A stretch of DNA of 64,000 nucleotides from NCBI GenBank assembly GCA_963746805.1, contig CAVVCQ010000001.1:558001-622000 (forward strand), read 5' to 3'. Of this stretch, positions 46,525 to 54,688 are shown in pieces. The notes beneath the pieces are model-generated. The model worked only from the letters and a program-made list of their open reading frames with translations, made no database searches and had not been told where the DNA came from. The number at the start of each line of letters is the position of its first letter. The first letter of the stretch is position 1. A program made the position numbers and the translations under genes. The DNA is from DATHTC01 sp963746805. GTDB lineage: Bacteria > Actinomycetota > Thermoleophilia > Gaiellales > Gaiellaceae.

Positions 46525-47006
46525 CGCGGCGCGACCGCGGGCGGCCGCACGGAGGCGGGCGGCGCGGGCGTCGGCGTGGGCGGGCGCACGGAAGCGGGCG
46601 CCGACTGGGGCAGGGCCGGAGTAGGACGTGGCGACGCCTCGCGCGACGGCGCCGGCCGGCCGCCGGCCTGCGCCGCGGCGAACGTGTTCCGCTCGATCTG
46701 CAGCTGCAGCAGCGCCGTCTGGGCCTGGAGCCGGTAGCCGAATGCCCGTGTATCGCCGATCACGTAGCCGCACATCCCGCCGATGATCCCGCCGACGAGC
46801 ATGGTGGCGAAGCCGAAGATGGCGGGGATCGGCCACGACTCCCCGATCGGGGTGAGCGGGATCGCGCCGAAGGCCGCACCGAGCGCGGCGCCGACGACGA
46901 CCGAGCCCACGACGAACGAGCGCGCCTTCTCGTAGAGGCGCTCCGCGAACCGCTCGATGACGGTGGGGTCGTAGAGGGGCACCCCCGTGTACATCTCGCT
47001 CCCCAT
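46521..47006 (-). CDS. Hypothetical membrane protein with proline-rich tail
   Basis: A 161-residue protein from ATG 47006. Two glycine-rich hydrophobic helices (FVVGSVVVGAALGAAFGAIP, IFGFATMLVGGIIGGMCGYV) are followed by a coiled helix (RLQAQTALLQLQIERNTFAA) and a Pro/Ala/Thr-rich tail with the repeat ASVRPP. No family recognised. It is inserted antisense between the PuuD-like and dehydrogenase genes, which argues against a role in their pathway. Confidence 0.65.
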   Translation of the reverse strand: MGSEMYTGVPLYDPTVIERFAERLYEKARSFVVGSVVVGAALGAAFGAIPLTPIGESWPIPAIFGFATMLVGGIIGGMCGYVIGDTRAFGYRLQAQTALLQLQIERNTFAAAQAGGRPAPSREASPRPTPALPQSAPASVRPPTPTPAPPASVRPPAVAPR

Positions 47007-47053
47007 CGGCGCGAAGGCGGCCGTCCTTGAGAGGCGTGGTTCAATAGCCGCCC

Positions 47054-48412
47054 ATGTCGCTCCGCGTCCTCAACCCGGCGACCGAGGAGCCGATCGCCGA
47101 GCTCGAGCAGGCCGGCGAGGAGGAGTTGGACGCGGCGGTCGCGCGCGCGAAGGAGGCTGGTCCCGCGTGGCGGCGCGTCGTCCCCGCCGACCGCGCCCGC
47201 CTGCTGCGTCGGCTCGCGACGCTCGTCGAGGAGCACGCCGAGGAGCTCGCGCGGATCGAGAGCGACAACGTGGGGAAGCCGATCACCGGCGCGCGCGGCG
47301 AGGTCGGGATGGTCGCGCAGGTCTTCCACTACTACGCCGGCGCAGTCGACAAGCCCGCCGGGCAGACGATCCCGGTCGCGGGCGGCGAGGCGTTCACCTT
47401 CCGCGAGCCGCTCGGCGTCGTCGGCCTGATCGTCCCCTGGAACTTCCCGCTCAACATCGCGAGCTGGAAGCTCGGGCCGGCGCTCGCGTGCGGCAACACG
47501 GTCGTGCTCAAGCCGGCGGAGCTGACCCCGCTGTCGGCCCTGCGGCTCGCGGAGCTCACGCTCGACGCCGGCATCCCCGAGGGGGTCGTCAACGTCGTCG
47601 CCGGCAAGGGCTCGGTCGTCGGCGCACGGCTCGTCGCGCACCCGGACGTGGCGAAGATCGGCTTCACCGGCTCGACGGAGGTGGGGCGGACGGTGATGGA
47701 GGGCGCGGCCGGGACGGTGAAGCGCGTGACGCTCGAGCTCGGCGGCAAGTCCGGGAACCTCGTGTTCGAGGACGCCGACCTCGAGCGAGCGGCCGCCGCG
47801 GCGCCGTACGCCGTCTTCGACAACGCCGGCCAGGACTGCTGCGCCCGCTCGCGGATCTTCGTCCAGCGTTCCGTCTACGACCGCTTCCTCGAGCTGCTGG
47901 TCGCAGCCACCGGGCGCCTGAAGGTCGGCGACCCGGCCGCGGAGGCGACGGAGATGGGTCCGCTCATCTCGGCGGCGCACCGCGAGACGGTCGCCTCGTT
48001 CCTCGACGACGGCGTCTCGGTCGTGTTCCGCGGCGACGTGCCGGACGGACGCGGGTACTGGTTCCCGGCCACGCTCGTGGAGGCGTCGAACGACGACCGG
48101 ATCGCGCGCGAGGAGGTGTTCGGCCCGGTCGCGGCGGTGATCCCGTTCGCCGACGAGGAGGAGGCGGTCCGCCTCGCCAACGACACGCCGTACGGCCTGT
48201 CGGGCTCGATCTGGACGCGCGACGCGGGCCGGGCCCTGCGCGTCGCGCGGGCGGTCGAGAGCGGCGTGCTCTCGGTCAACTCGAACTCGTCCGTACGCCC
48301 CTCGACGCCGTTCGGCGGCTTCAAGCAGTCGGGGTTCGGGCGCGAGCTCGGGCTCCAGGCGCTCGACGGCTACTCGGAGGTCAAATCCGTGTTCGTCTCG
48401 ACGGAGGCATAG
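47054..48412 (+). CDS. NAD(P)-dependent aldehyde dehydrogenase
   Basis: A 452-residue protein from ATG 47054. The ALDH core is complete: VGLIVPWNFPLNIASWKLGP, GFTGSTEVGRTVM, the general base in VTLELGGKSGNLVF and the nucleophile in NAGQDCCARSRIFV, then EEVFGPVAAVIPF and TPFGGFKQSGFGRELG. The protein is slightly short at the N-terminus but normal overall. In this cluster it would oxidise the aldehyde from amine oxidation (PuuC or betaine-aldehyde type). It is 3 bases before the SDR gene. Confidence 0.92.
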   Translation: MSLRVLNPATEEPIAELEQAGEEELDAAVARAKEAGPAWRRVVPADRARLLRRLATLVEEHAEELARIESDNVGKPITGARGEVGMVAQVFHYYAGAVDKPAGQTIPVAGGEAFTFREPLGVVGLIVPWNFPLNIASWKLGPALACGNTVVLKPAELTPLSALRLAELTLDAGIPEGVVNVVAGKGSVVGARLVAHPDVAKIGFTGSTEVGRTVMEGAAGTVKRVTLELGGKSGNLVFEDADLERAAAAAPYAVFDNAGQDCCARSRIFVQRSVYDRFLELLVAATGRLKVGDPAAEATEMGPLISAAHRETVASFLDDGVSVVFRGDVPDGRGYWFPATLVEASNDDRIAREEVFGPVAAVIPFADEEEAVRLANDTPYGLSGSIWTRDAGRALRVARAVESGVLSVNSNSSVRPSTPFGGFKQSGFGRELGLQALDGYSEVKSVFVSTEA

Positions 48413-48415
48413 GCG

Positions 48416-49183
48416 ATGGGGAGGCTCGACGGCAAGGTCGCGGTGATCACGGGCGCGGGCGGCGGCATGGGCCGCGAGGCCGCGCTGCTGTTCGCCGCCG
48501 AGGGGGCGCAGGTCTGCGTCGCGGACGTCGACGCGGAGGCTGCGGCGCAGACGGCGGCGGACGCGGGCGACGCATTCGCGCTCGAGGTGGACGTTGCGGA
48601 CCCGGTGAGCGTCGAGCGGATGATGCGCGAGACGGCCGAGCGGTTCGGCGGTATCGACGTCCTCTACAACAACGCGGGCATCTCGCCCGCCGACGACGCC
48701 GGGATCCTCGAGACCGAGCCCGACGCCTGGGACCGAGTGCAGGCCGTGAACGCGAGGGGCGTCTTTCTCTGCTGCAAGCACGGGATCCCGCACCTGCTCG
48801 AGCGCGGCGGCGGCTCGGTGATCAACGTCGCCTCGTTCGTCGCGCTGCTCGGCGCCGCGACCTCGCAGATCTCGTACACGGCCTCGAAGGGCGCGGTGCT
48901 CGCGATGACGCGGGAGCTGGCGGTGCAGTTCGCCCGGCAAGGCATCCGCTGCAACGCGCTCTGCCCCGGGCCCGTGGAGACGCCGCTGCTGCTGAACATC
49001 TACGGGAGCGACCCGGCCGCGCTGGAGCGGCGCCGCATCCACTGGCCGACGGGGCGGCTGGCGAAGCCGCGCGAGATCGTGAACGCGGCCCTCTTCCTCG
49101 CGAGCGACGAGTCGTCGTACGTGAACGGCGCCGTCTTCACCGTCGACGGCGGCCTCACCGCCGCCTACGTCACGCCCGAGTAG
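48416..49183 (+). CDS. Short-chain dehydrogenase/reductase
   Basis: A 255-residue classical SDR from ATG 48416. It shows the TGAGGGMGREAA cofactor motif, VLYNNAGIS, INVASFVALLG and the active-site pair in ISYTASKGAVLAM (YxxxK), and ends VNGAVFTVDGGLTAAYV. Asp in VADVDAEA suggests NAD preference. It immediately follows the aldehyde dehydrogenase, so it probably handles an alcohol or keto intermediate of the same pathway. Its stop overlaps the convergent hydrolase by 19 bases. Confidence 0.9.
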   Translation: MGRLDGKVAVITGAGGGMGREAALLFAAEGAQVCVADVDAEAAAQTAADAGDAFALEVDVADPVSVERMMRETAERFGGIDVLYNNAGISPADDAGILETEPDAWDRVQAVNARGVFLCCKHGIPHLLERGGGSVINVASFVALLGAATSQISYTASKGAVLAMTRELAVQFARQGIRCNALCPGPVETPLLLNIYGSDPAALERRRIHWPTGRLAKPREIVNAALFLASDESSYVNGAVFTVDGGLTAAYVTPE

Positions 49184-49986
49184 CGGCCGCAGAAGGACGC
49201 GAGCGCCTCGGCCATCGCCGAGGCGTTCTCGAGGTGCAGCAGGTGCGACGAATCGGGGAGCTGGAAGCGCTCGACGTTCGGGAGCCACGAGCACAGCAGT
49301 GCCGTCCGGGGCGGGAAGGTCGCCGCCGTACGCTCGCCCACGACCGCGAGCACGGGCTGCACGACGCGCTGCGCCTCCGCCTCGCCGAACTCCCATGCCT
49401 GCAGCCCCGGAAGTTCCTCCGCGAAGAACGCGTCGGCGTCGGCGACCGCTTGCTCGACGACGCCCGGGATGCCGCGCTCGAGGCCGTCGCGGTAGCCGGG
49501 CCCGAAGACGCCCGTCGCGAACGCGTCGACCGCTCCGGCCTTGTCGCCGGCGCGGTAGCGCGCGATCGCCGGCGCCACGCGCTCGCGCACGAAGGCCGCC
49601 TGGTCGTCCGTCGGTGGCACCGGCCGGGCGGTCTCCATCAGCGTCAGCGAACGGACGGCCTCCGGGAAGTCGAGTGCCAGCTGCAGGGCGATCACGGCGC
49701 TCGACGAGTGGCCGACCAGGTGCGCCCGATCGATTCCGAGACGCTGCAACAGCTGCGCGCAGTGCGCTGCATGGCCCGCCATGCCGAGTGGCGCCCGAGG
49801 AGCGTCGCTGCCCGCGAAGCCCGCACGGTGGTAGCGGAGGAGCGCGAATCCTCCGGCGAGCGCCGGCTCGGTCAGCAGCGGCTCGGCCCACGCGGCGCAG
49901 AGGCCCCAGTGGATCAGGACGATGGTGTCCCCGGACCCGATCAGCTCGAACTCGAGCTCGAGCCCATCGATCGCGACGCGCTCCAT
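49165..49986 (-). CDS. Alpha/beta-hydrolase
   Basis: A 273-residue protein from ATG 49986. It has IVLIHWGLCAAWAEP (oxyanion region), the elbow LVGHSSSAVIALQLAL (GHSSS), a core strand PVLAVVGERTAATF and the histidine in DSSHLLHLEN. The cap domain is about 90 residues. This resembles epoxide-hydrolase or homoserine-acetyltransferase-like hydrolases; substrate not predictable. It is divergent from the TetR gene with a 54-bp gap, so it is a likely target of that repressor. Confidence 0.85.
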   Translation of the reverse strand: MERVAIDGLELEFELIGSGDTIVLIHWGLCAAWAEPLLTEPALAGGFALLRYHRAGFAGSDAPRAPLGMAGHAAHCAQLLQRLGIDRAHLVGHSSSAVIALQLALDFPEAVRSLTLMETARPVPPTDDQAAFVRERVAPAIARYRAGDKAGAVDAFATGVFGPGYRDGLERGIPGVVEQAVADADAFFAEELPGLQAWEFGEAEAQRVVQPVLAVVGERTAATFPPRTALLCSWLPNVERFQLPDSSHLLHLENASAMAEALASFCGRYSGVT

Positions 49987-50040
49987 CTCGTCTCTCCCTA
50001 ATGACTTGACAGAGACTTGAGTGAATTGAGTGCTACTGTA

Positions 50041-50694
50041 GTGGAAGTGCCGGTGGAGGTCAAGCGCGATCGACGGAAGTACCACTCGCCCCTCCGGGCC
50101 GATCAGGCACGGCGCACGCGGCAGCAGATCCTCGAGGCGGCCTTCGCGCTCTTCGCCGAGCGCGGCTACGCCGGGACGACGATCGCCGCGGTCGCCGAGC
50201 GCGCCGGCGTCTCGCACGAGACGGTGTACGGCACCGTCGGCGGGAAGCGTCGCCTCCTCGAGGACGTCATCGAGCTCGCGATCGCGGGCGACGAGGAGGG
50301 CGTCGCGGCACACGAGGACGACCTGTGGGCCGAGATCGACGAGCTGCGCGACCCGGCGGACCGGCTCGCGCGGATGGTCGACCACAGCTCCGGGATTCTC
50401 GGCCGCACCCGTCCGATCCACACGGTCATCCGCGGCGCCGCGGACAAGGAGGCGTTCGCCGCGGAGCTGGGAAGCCGGCTCCTCCACGAGCGGCTGGCGG
50501 CGCAGACCGAGCGCATCCGGCGGCACCTCGGCGGCGACTTGCGGCCCGGCTTGACCGTGGCCGAGGCGGGCGAGCGCTACTGCGCCCTCGCGAGCCCGGA
50601 CCTCTACTTCACGCTCACCGCGGAGCTCGGCTGGACGGCCGAGCAGCACCGGCGGTGGCTCGGCGACCTGCTCGCGCGCGAGCTCCTCGGCTGA
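50041..50694 (+). CDS. TetR-family transcriptional regulator
   Basis: About 217 residues from GTG 50041 (GTG 50047 or 50053 also possible). The DNA-binding domain reads RTRQQILEAAFALFAERGYA, GTTIAAVAERAGVSHETVYG and TVGGKRRLLEDV. The ligand domain has no recognisable specificity. The short divergent region (49987-50040) contains TTGACA at 50006-50011 and the direct repeat TTGAGTG-AA-TTGAGTG at 50017-50032, which may be its operator and promoter. It probably controls itself and the hydrolase. Confidence 0.9.
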   Translation: MEVPVEVKRDRRKYHSPLRADQARRTRQQILEAAFALFAERGYAGTTIAAVAERAGVSHETVYGTVGGKRRLLEDVIELAIAGDEEGVAAHEDDLWAEIDELRDPADRLARMVDHSSGILGRTRPIHTVIRGAADKEAFAAELGSRLLHERLAAQTERIRRHLGGDLRPGLTVAEAGERYCALASPDLYFTLTAELGWTAEQHRRWLGDLLARELLG

Positions 50695-51966
50695 TCAGAC
50701 CGCCTCCTCCGGCAGCTCGCGGAGACGCGGGATCGGCGAGGGGAGGAGGAAGAGGACGCCCGCAAGGCCCCCGACTGCTGCGAGCCACAGCGTCGGGCGC
50801 AGGCCAAGCCATGCCCCGAGCGCGCCGCCCGCGAGCGAGCCGAGGGGCCGCACGCCGAAATTCACGACCATGTAGGCCCCCGACACGCGCGAGCGGAGGC
50901 GGTCCGGGACGAGCGCCTGCTGGATCGCGCCGCCGACGATGTCCAGCACCATCACGCCGAGGCCGGCTGCGAACTCGAACGCGAGCAGGAGCCCGAGGAC
51001 GACCGGGGTCGGCCCCTCCGCGAGCGGGACGAGCAGGAACGGGGCCGGGAACAGAACGCAGCCGAGGACGAATGCGGGGCCGACGCCGAGCCGCCGCGTG
51101 ATCCTCCCCGTGACGATCGAGCCGATCAGGCCGCCGACCGCTCCGGCGCCGAGGACGATCCCCAGCGTCCCCGGCGACACCCCGAGCTCGCTCGTCGCAT
51201 AGAGGATGAAGAGCGCGAAGAAGAGGAAGTTGAAGAAGTTGATGACCGCGGTCGCGGCGAGCTTCGCGCGCAGGATCGGGGTGCGCAGCACGAACCGCAG
51301 GCCCTCCCGAATGTGCCCGTGCTCCGCCACCTCGACCGGCGGCTCCTCGGGCCGGATCGAGCGCAGCAGCAGCGCCGACCCGATGAACGAGGCGGTGTCC
51401 GCGAGGAGCGCGGCCGGGGCCGAGAGCACCTGCACGAGCACGCCGCCGACGCTCGGCCCGGCGACGAACGAGAAGGCACGGCTGCCGTTCACGAGCGAGT
51501 TCCCCTGGACGTATTGCTCCCGCGGGACGAGCACCGTGAACAGCGTGTTGATGCAGACGAAGAAGGCGACCGTGAGCGCGCCCGTGAGGAACGCAACGGC
51601 GTAGAGGTGCGCCATCGTCAGCACATCCAGCCAGTACGCCACCGGCACGGTCGCGAGCAGCGCCGCGCGGCCCCAGTCCGCCCAGATCATCGTCTCGCGG
51701 CGCCGCCCCCGTCGGTCGACGAGCGCCCCGGCGTGGAGCGAGAACAGGAGGTTCGGCAGCGTCCCCGCGGCGGCGAGGAGCCCCATCTGCCCGGGGCCTG
51801 CGTCGAGCGCGAGCACGGCCACGAGCGGCAGCGCGATCCAGTTGATCTGGTCGCCGAAGAACGAGACCGTCTGCGCCGCCCAGAAGCGGCGGAACGGTAA
51901 GTCGCCGAGCAGCGGCGGCACGAGCCGCGCGCGCAGGCGCGGCCGCCCGGCGAGCTCGCTCGTCAT
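50695..51966 (-). CDS. MFS transporter (drug-efflux-like)
   Basis: A 423-residue protein from ATG 51966, overlapping the ArsR stop (ATGA). About 12 membrane helices with FRRFWAAQTVSFFGDQINWI, DRRGRRRETMIWADWGRAAL (motif A region) and LVPREQYVQGNSLVNGSRAF, which match the MFS_3/enterobactin-exporter-like subgroup. It is coupled to an ArsR-type regulator, so an exporter induced by a compound that releases the repressor is likely. Substrate unknown. Confidence 0.9.
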   Translation of the reverse strand: MTSELAGRPRLRARLVPPLLGDLPFRRFWAAQTVSFFGDQINWIALPLVAVLALDAGPGQMGLLAAAGTLPNLLFSLHAGALVDRRGRRRETMIWADWGRAALLATVPVAYWLDVLTMAHLYAVAFLTGALTVAFFVCINTLFTVLVPREQYVQGNSLVNGSRAFSFVAGPSVGGVLVQVLSAPAALLADTASFIGSALLLRSIRPEEPPVEVAEHGHIREGLRFVLRTPILRAKLAATAVINFFNFLFFALFILYATSELGVSPGTLGIVLGAGAVGGLIGSIVTGRITRRLGVGPAFVLGCVLFPAPFLLVPLAEGPTPVVLGLLLAFEFAAGLGVMVLDIVGGAIQQALVPDRLRSRVSGAYMVVNFGVRPLGSLAGGALGAWLGLRPTLWLAAVGGLAGVLFLLPSPIPRLRELPEEAV

Positions 51967-52550
51967 CCTCCCGTCGGGAACGCGAGCCGGATCAGCATCA
52001 CCTCGCGAGCGCCCTCCGGCCGGAGCTCCGGGCGCAGCTGGCGTGCGCCGAGCGCCTCGACGAGCTCGTCGATCCCGCGTCCGAGCTCCTGGAGCTCCTC
52101 GGCGGTGACGTAGAGGACGTCGTCGCCGAACTGTGCGGCCGCCTGCCATTCCGGCGTGTCGTCGGCGCGCTCGGCGAGCCAGCGCTGCGTCCGTTCGTGG
52201 TAGCGCGCGGCGACGATGGAGGAGAGGAGCTCCGACGCGGCCGCCTGCTCCGGCGTCTCCGCGACGCTCGGCCAGCTCGTCGCCGTCGCGGTCGCCCGCC
52301 AGGGGCGTTCGCGGCCGCGCCCGCCGCCGGCCTCCTCCACGAGCCCGTAGCGGGCAAGCTGGCGGAGGTGGAACGAGCACGTCGTGGCGCTCTCGCCGAT
52401 CCGCGAGCCGGCCTGCGTCGCGGTCAATGGCCCCTCGCGGCGCAGCAGGCTGACCAGCGTGAGCCGGACGGGGTGCGCGAGCGCGCGGAGGGCGCGGGGA
52501 TCGGTGAGCTCGACCGTCCTTCGTGTCGAGAGTTCTCTTTCGAGAGACAT
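51963..52550 (-). CDS. ArsR-type winged-helix regulator
   Basis: About 195 residues from ATG 52550; the frame opens further upstream but translates only the operator repeats. The winged helix reads LRALAHPVRLTLVSLLRREG, TATQAGSRIGESATTCSFHL and RQLARYGLVEEAGG, typical of ArsR/HTH_20 proteins. The C-terminal half is a helical domain (SIVAARYHERTQRWLAERAD) of the family without metal-binding cysteine clusters. It overlaps the MFS gene. Repeats at its start suggest self-repression. Confidence 0.85.
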   Translation of the reverse strand: MSLERELSTRRTVELTDPRALRALAHPVRLTLVSLLRREGPLTATQAGSRIGESATTCSFHLRQLARYGLVEEAGGGRGRERPWRATATATSWPSVAETPEQAAASELLSSIVAARYHERTQRWLAERADDTPEWQAAAQFGDDVLYVTAEELQELGRGIDELVEALGARQLRPELRPEGAREVMLIRLAFPTGG

Positions 52551-52576
52551 CTCTCGAGAGAGTAGTCTCGAAAGAC
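52536..52576. promoter_or_regulatory. Three TCTCGAGA-type boxes at 14-bp spacing
   Basis: Half-symmetric boxes centre at 52541/42 (TCTTTCGAGAGA), 52555/56 (TCTCTCGAGAGA, perfect) and 52569/70 (GTCTCGAAAGAC). Centres are exactly 14 bp apart. The array covers the start codon of the ArsR-type gene (52550) and lies about 70 bp before the zinc-ribbon gene on the other strand, so it could control both. Confidence 0.55.
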
Positions 52577-52638
52577 ACGCGGCGTCAACGCGGCACTCCG
52601 CCGCGTATCCGTTCGCGGCGCCGCGCCGTTCCTCGAAC

Positions 52639-52818
52639 ATGTGCATCTACTGCCAGGAGCACGACGTCCCCGAGGCCGTCGAGCTTTGCCCGCGGTGCGC
52701 ATTCGCGTTCCAGGTCGAGGTCGCCGAGGGGCTGTACCGCCTCGGGCGGTACCTGGCGTCGTGGGCGGCGTTCGACGAGTGGCTGAGCGGGCGACGGCGC
52801 CAAGCAGCGCCGGCCTAG
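52639..52818 (+). CDS. Small zinc-ribbon protein
   Basis: A 59-residue protein from ATG 52639. CIYC at residues 2-5 and CPRC at about 17-20 make one zinc ribbon, followed by a helix (GLYRLGRYLASWAAFDEWLS) and a basic tail. Short proteins of this kind are common in actinobacteria and have no assigned role. It is divergent from the ArsR gene across the operator array. Confidence 0.65.
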   Translation: MCIYCQEHDVPEAVELCPRCAFAFQVEVAEGLYRLGRYLASWAAFDEWLSGRRRQAAPA

Positions 52819-52828
52819 CGTCGGGCGA

Positions 52829-53281
52829 CTAGGTCCCGACGACCTGGACGAGCCAGCGGCGCTCCCGCTCGCGGTCGAGCTCGAGGAAGAGCACGCGCTG
52901 CCAGGTGCCGAGGCAGAGCTCGCCGTCGCGCACCGGGATAGACTCGCCGGCGGGCCCGAGCAGCATCGACATGCAGTGGGAGTGCCCGTTCCCGACCTCC
53001 ATGTCCTCCGGGCAGATGTTCTCCGTACGGCGGTCCCAGTCGTCGTGTGCGTAGTAGTGCTCGGACGGGACGAGCCTCCGCAGCATCGCCGCGAAGTCCT
53101 CGAGGAACCCGGCCTCCCACTCGTTCACGCGCACCGAGCACGTCGTGTGCGGCGAGTAGACACAGCAGATCCCGTCGACGATCCCGCTCTCGCGGACGCA
53201 CTCCTGCACGTCCTCGGTGATGTCGGTGATGGTGAGGCCGCCTGCGGTGCGCAGGTAGCGCTCGTGGAGCTCGGCCTTCAT
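52829..53281 (-). CDS. YjbQ/UPF0047 family protein
   Basis: A 150-residue protein from ATG 53281. It has the family motifs VYSPHTTCSVRVNEWE, EVGNGHSHCMSMLLG and ELCLGTWQRVLFLELDRER. YjbQ proteins form trimeric beta-barrels and have been linked to thiamine-phosphate synthase activity in vitro; the physiological role is uncertain. Length is slightly above the usual 130-140. It is convergent with the zinc-ribbon gene and precedes the tRNA on the other strand. Confidence 0.88.
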   Translation of the reverse strand: MKAELHERYLRTAGGLTITDITEDVQECVRESGIVDGICCVYSPHTTCSVRVNEWEAGFLEDFAAMLRRLVPSEHYYAHDDWDRRTENICPEDMEVGNGHSHCMSMLLGPAGESIPVRDGELCLGTWQRVLFLELDRERERRWLVQVVGT

Positions 53282-53347
53282 CCCGCCGCATCGTACCGTC
53301 GCCCACGCGAGCCGCCAGCGTGAGGCGCGGTACGCTCGTGCCGAGCG

Positions 53348-53420
53348 GGGCCCGTAGCTCAGTGGTCAGAGCAGCGGACTCATAATCCGTCGCGCCCAGG
53401 TTCGAATCCTGGCGGGCCCA
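53348..53420 (+). tRNA. tRNA with anticodon CAU, probably Ile2
   Basis: A complete cloverleaf of 73 nt: acceptor GGGCCCG/CGGGCCC with discriminator A, D-arm AGCTCAGTGGTCAGAGC, anticodon arm CGGACTCATAATCCG (CAT at 53381-53383) and T-arm CCAGGTTCGAATCCTGG. CCA is not encoded. The D-arm and the GACTCATAAT anticodon loop resemble tRNA-Ile2 (lysidine-modified CAU) more than initiator or elongator Met, by memory of E. coli ileX. Identity needs confirmation. Confidence 0.85.
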
Positions 53421-53600
53421 TAAATCACCGCATGGCTAGGCCGGTTCCGCATAAACAAGCGGGTCGGCCGTGTCGCCGAAGTCACGAAAGCGCGAACGGT
53501 GCCCCCTGGGTGCCCCCTGGGATTCGCGTCCAATCCGGGCAACAGCCGGTCGCGAGACTCAGGCGAGACCCGCAGCTACGTAACGCGAGGCGTGTCCCAA
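53421..53600. other. Non-coding stretch after the tRNA
   Basis: About 180 bases without a convincing gene. It contains a short tandem repeat, GTGCCCCCTGG twice near 53500-53520. Sequences like this often lie next to tRNA integration sites, but no integrase or repeat of the tRNA end was found in the window. Confidence 0.3.
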
Positions 53601-53639
53601 AACGCCGACTGCCCAGCACGAAGCCGGGCAGTCGGTGTT
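53601..53639 (-). terminator. Rho-independent terminator of the secreted-protein gene
   Basis: CCGACTGCCC (53605-53614) pairs with GGGCAGTCGG (53626-53635), and flanking AACG/TGTT extends the stem to 14 bp with one G-U pair. On the minus strand the stem is followed by GTTTTGGG. It lies 40 bases after the stop at 53680. Confidence 0.75.
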
Positions 53640-53679
53640 GGGGGCCAGCCGAAGCCAGCCCGTCCATGTCGTGAGTGTC

Positions 53680-54270
53680 TTAGCTGCCCTGCGTGGAGTT
53701 GAGCGGCATCCCAGCGCAAGCCTGCGCAGCGACCTTGCCGCCGCCCATCGCCTTGACGAACTGGCCGTGGTTCTTCACGGACTCGGTGCCAGGGGTCGAC
53801 GTCGTGTCGGTGGTGATCTTCGGCGTCGAGATCATGAACTCGATGATGTTGGCGCCCCACGTGGACTCAACGGGCACCGAGACGTTGTACGGCGCGTCCG
53901 TCACCTTGAACGTCGCCCCGCCCGTCGCCGCACCGGTTGGGATCGTGTCAAAGTTGATGAGCGTCCTGTCAGCGTTGAACGAGCCGGTGACGTCCTCGGC
54001 CCAAGCGAACGAGCCGCCGTTGTCCGTCACCGTGCTGGTGCCGGCGAACGTGTTGTCATCCTTGACGATGACCGTGAAGTCGTGCTTCCACACGTTGCCC
54101 CACTGGGTGATCGAGTCGTTGGGCTGATTGACCGTGAACGTCGCGGTCGTGACCGTGGTGTTGACCTTGACGGGGACCAACGCGTCGCAGCGGTCCACGC
54201 CAGCCGAGGCAGACCCGATGACTCCCAGGGAAGCGACCACTGAAACGGCCGCGATGATGATCTTCTTCAC
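53680..54270 (-). CDS. Secreted protein of lower G+C content
   Basis: A 196-residue protein from GTG 54270, with a GGAG-type ribosome site about 9 bases upstream. A clear signal peptide (KKIIIAAVSVVASLGVIGSA) ends at ASAG. The mature part is a Thr/Val/Asn-rich beta protein (VNTTVTTATFTVNQPNDS, STWGANIIEFMISTPKITTD) ending NHGQFVKAMGGGKVAAQACA. That NHGQ-x-V motif is one I know from several actinobacterial exported proteins. Two cysteines are present. Base composition is visibly lower in G+C than neighbours, so transfer is possible. Function unknown. Confidence 0.75.
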   Translation of the reverse strand: MKKIIIAAVSVVASLGVIGSASAGVDRCDALVPVKVNTTVTTATFTVNQPNDSITQWGNVWKHDFTVIVKDDNTFAGTSTVTDNGGSFAWAEDVTGSFNADRTLINFDTIPTGAATGGATFKVTDAPYNVSVPVESTWGANIIEFMISTPKITTDTTSTPGTESVKNHGQFVKAMGGGKVAAQACAGMPLNSTQGS

Positions 54271-54447
54271 TTCTTGCTCCAGTCTTTGCTGGCGATCAGC
54301 TGTGAACGCTGTTCCCTGGGAGCGCGATCGCCGTATGCCTGCAGCGTGCCCTGTACGCACCTCGCCGGCTAGGACACGATTGGGTCATCCTCGGCCTGTC
54401 CGCATCGGCCACTAGCCCTCACGGCCGCCGCCTGCTACCCCTCGCCC

Positions 54448-54621
54448 ATGCTGGTCTGCGCCGAGTGCGGCGACGTCATCGTCGGCGACCCGCACGTCGA
54501 ACGCGTCGACGACTCCGACCGCGGCGACCAGCCCGAGCTCGCGTTCTGGTGCGCCGCGTGCGCCTACGTCGAGTTCGTCACCGGGAGCGGCCCGACGCGG
54601 CTGCCAGGAGTGCCCGGCTGA
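54448..54621 (+). CDS. Small double-CxxC zinc-ribbon protein (copy 1)
   Basis: A 57-residue protein from ATG 54448: LVCAECGDVIVGDP, then HVERVDDSD, and WCAACAYVEFVTGSG. Two CxxC pairs should bind one zinc ion. A close relative lies at 60723, and both have a shared 50-base leader ending a few bases before the ATG. Function unknown. Confidence 0.7.
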   Translation: MLVCAECGDVIVGDPHVERVDDSDRGDQPELAFWCAACAYVEFVTGSGPTRLPGVPG

Positions 54622-54688
54622 TCGCGAACGTACGACACCTCGTACACTCGGCGCCGTGCCCGAGCCGGGCCGTCGAAGTGTGAACTAC

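Noticed and set aside
43630..46836. A 1,068-residue minus-strand open frame
   Set aside because: Shadow of the GlnA-like and PuuD-like genes, which have full catalytic motifs on the plus strand.
46987..50001. A 1,004-residue plus-strand open frame
   Set aside because: Shadow of the aldehyde dehydrogenase and SDR genes; its composition is Arg/Gly/Ala-rich and without any domain.
53348..53420. Initiator or elongator tRNA-Met
   Set aside because: The anticodon fits, but the D-arm and anticodon stem resemble tRNA-Ile2 more; left as probable and not certain.
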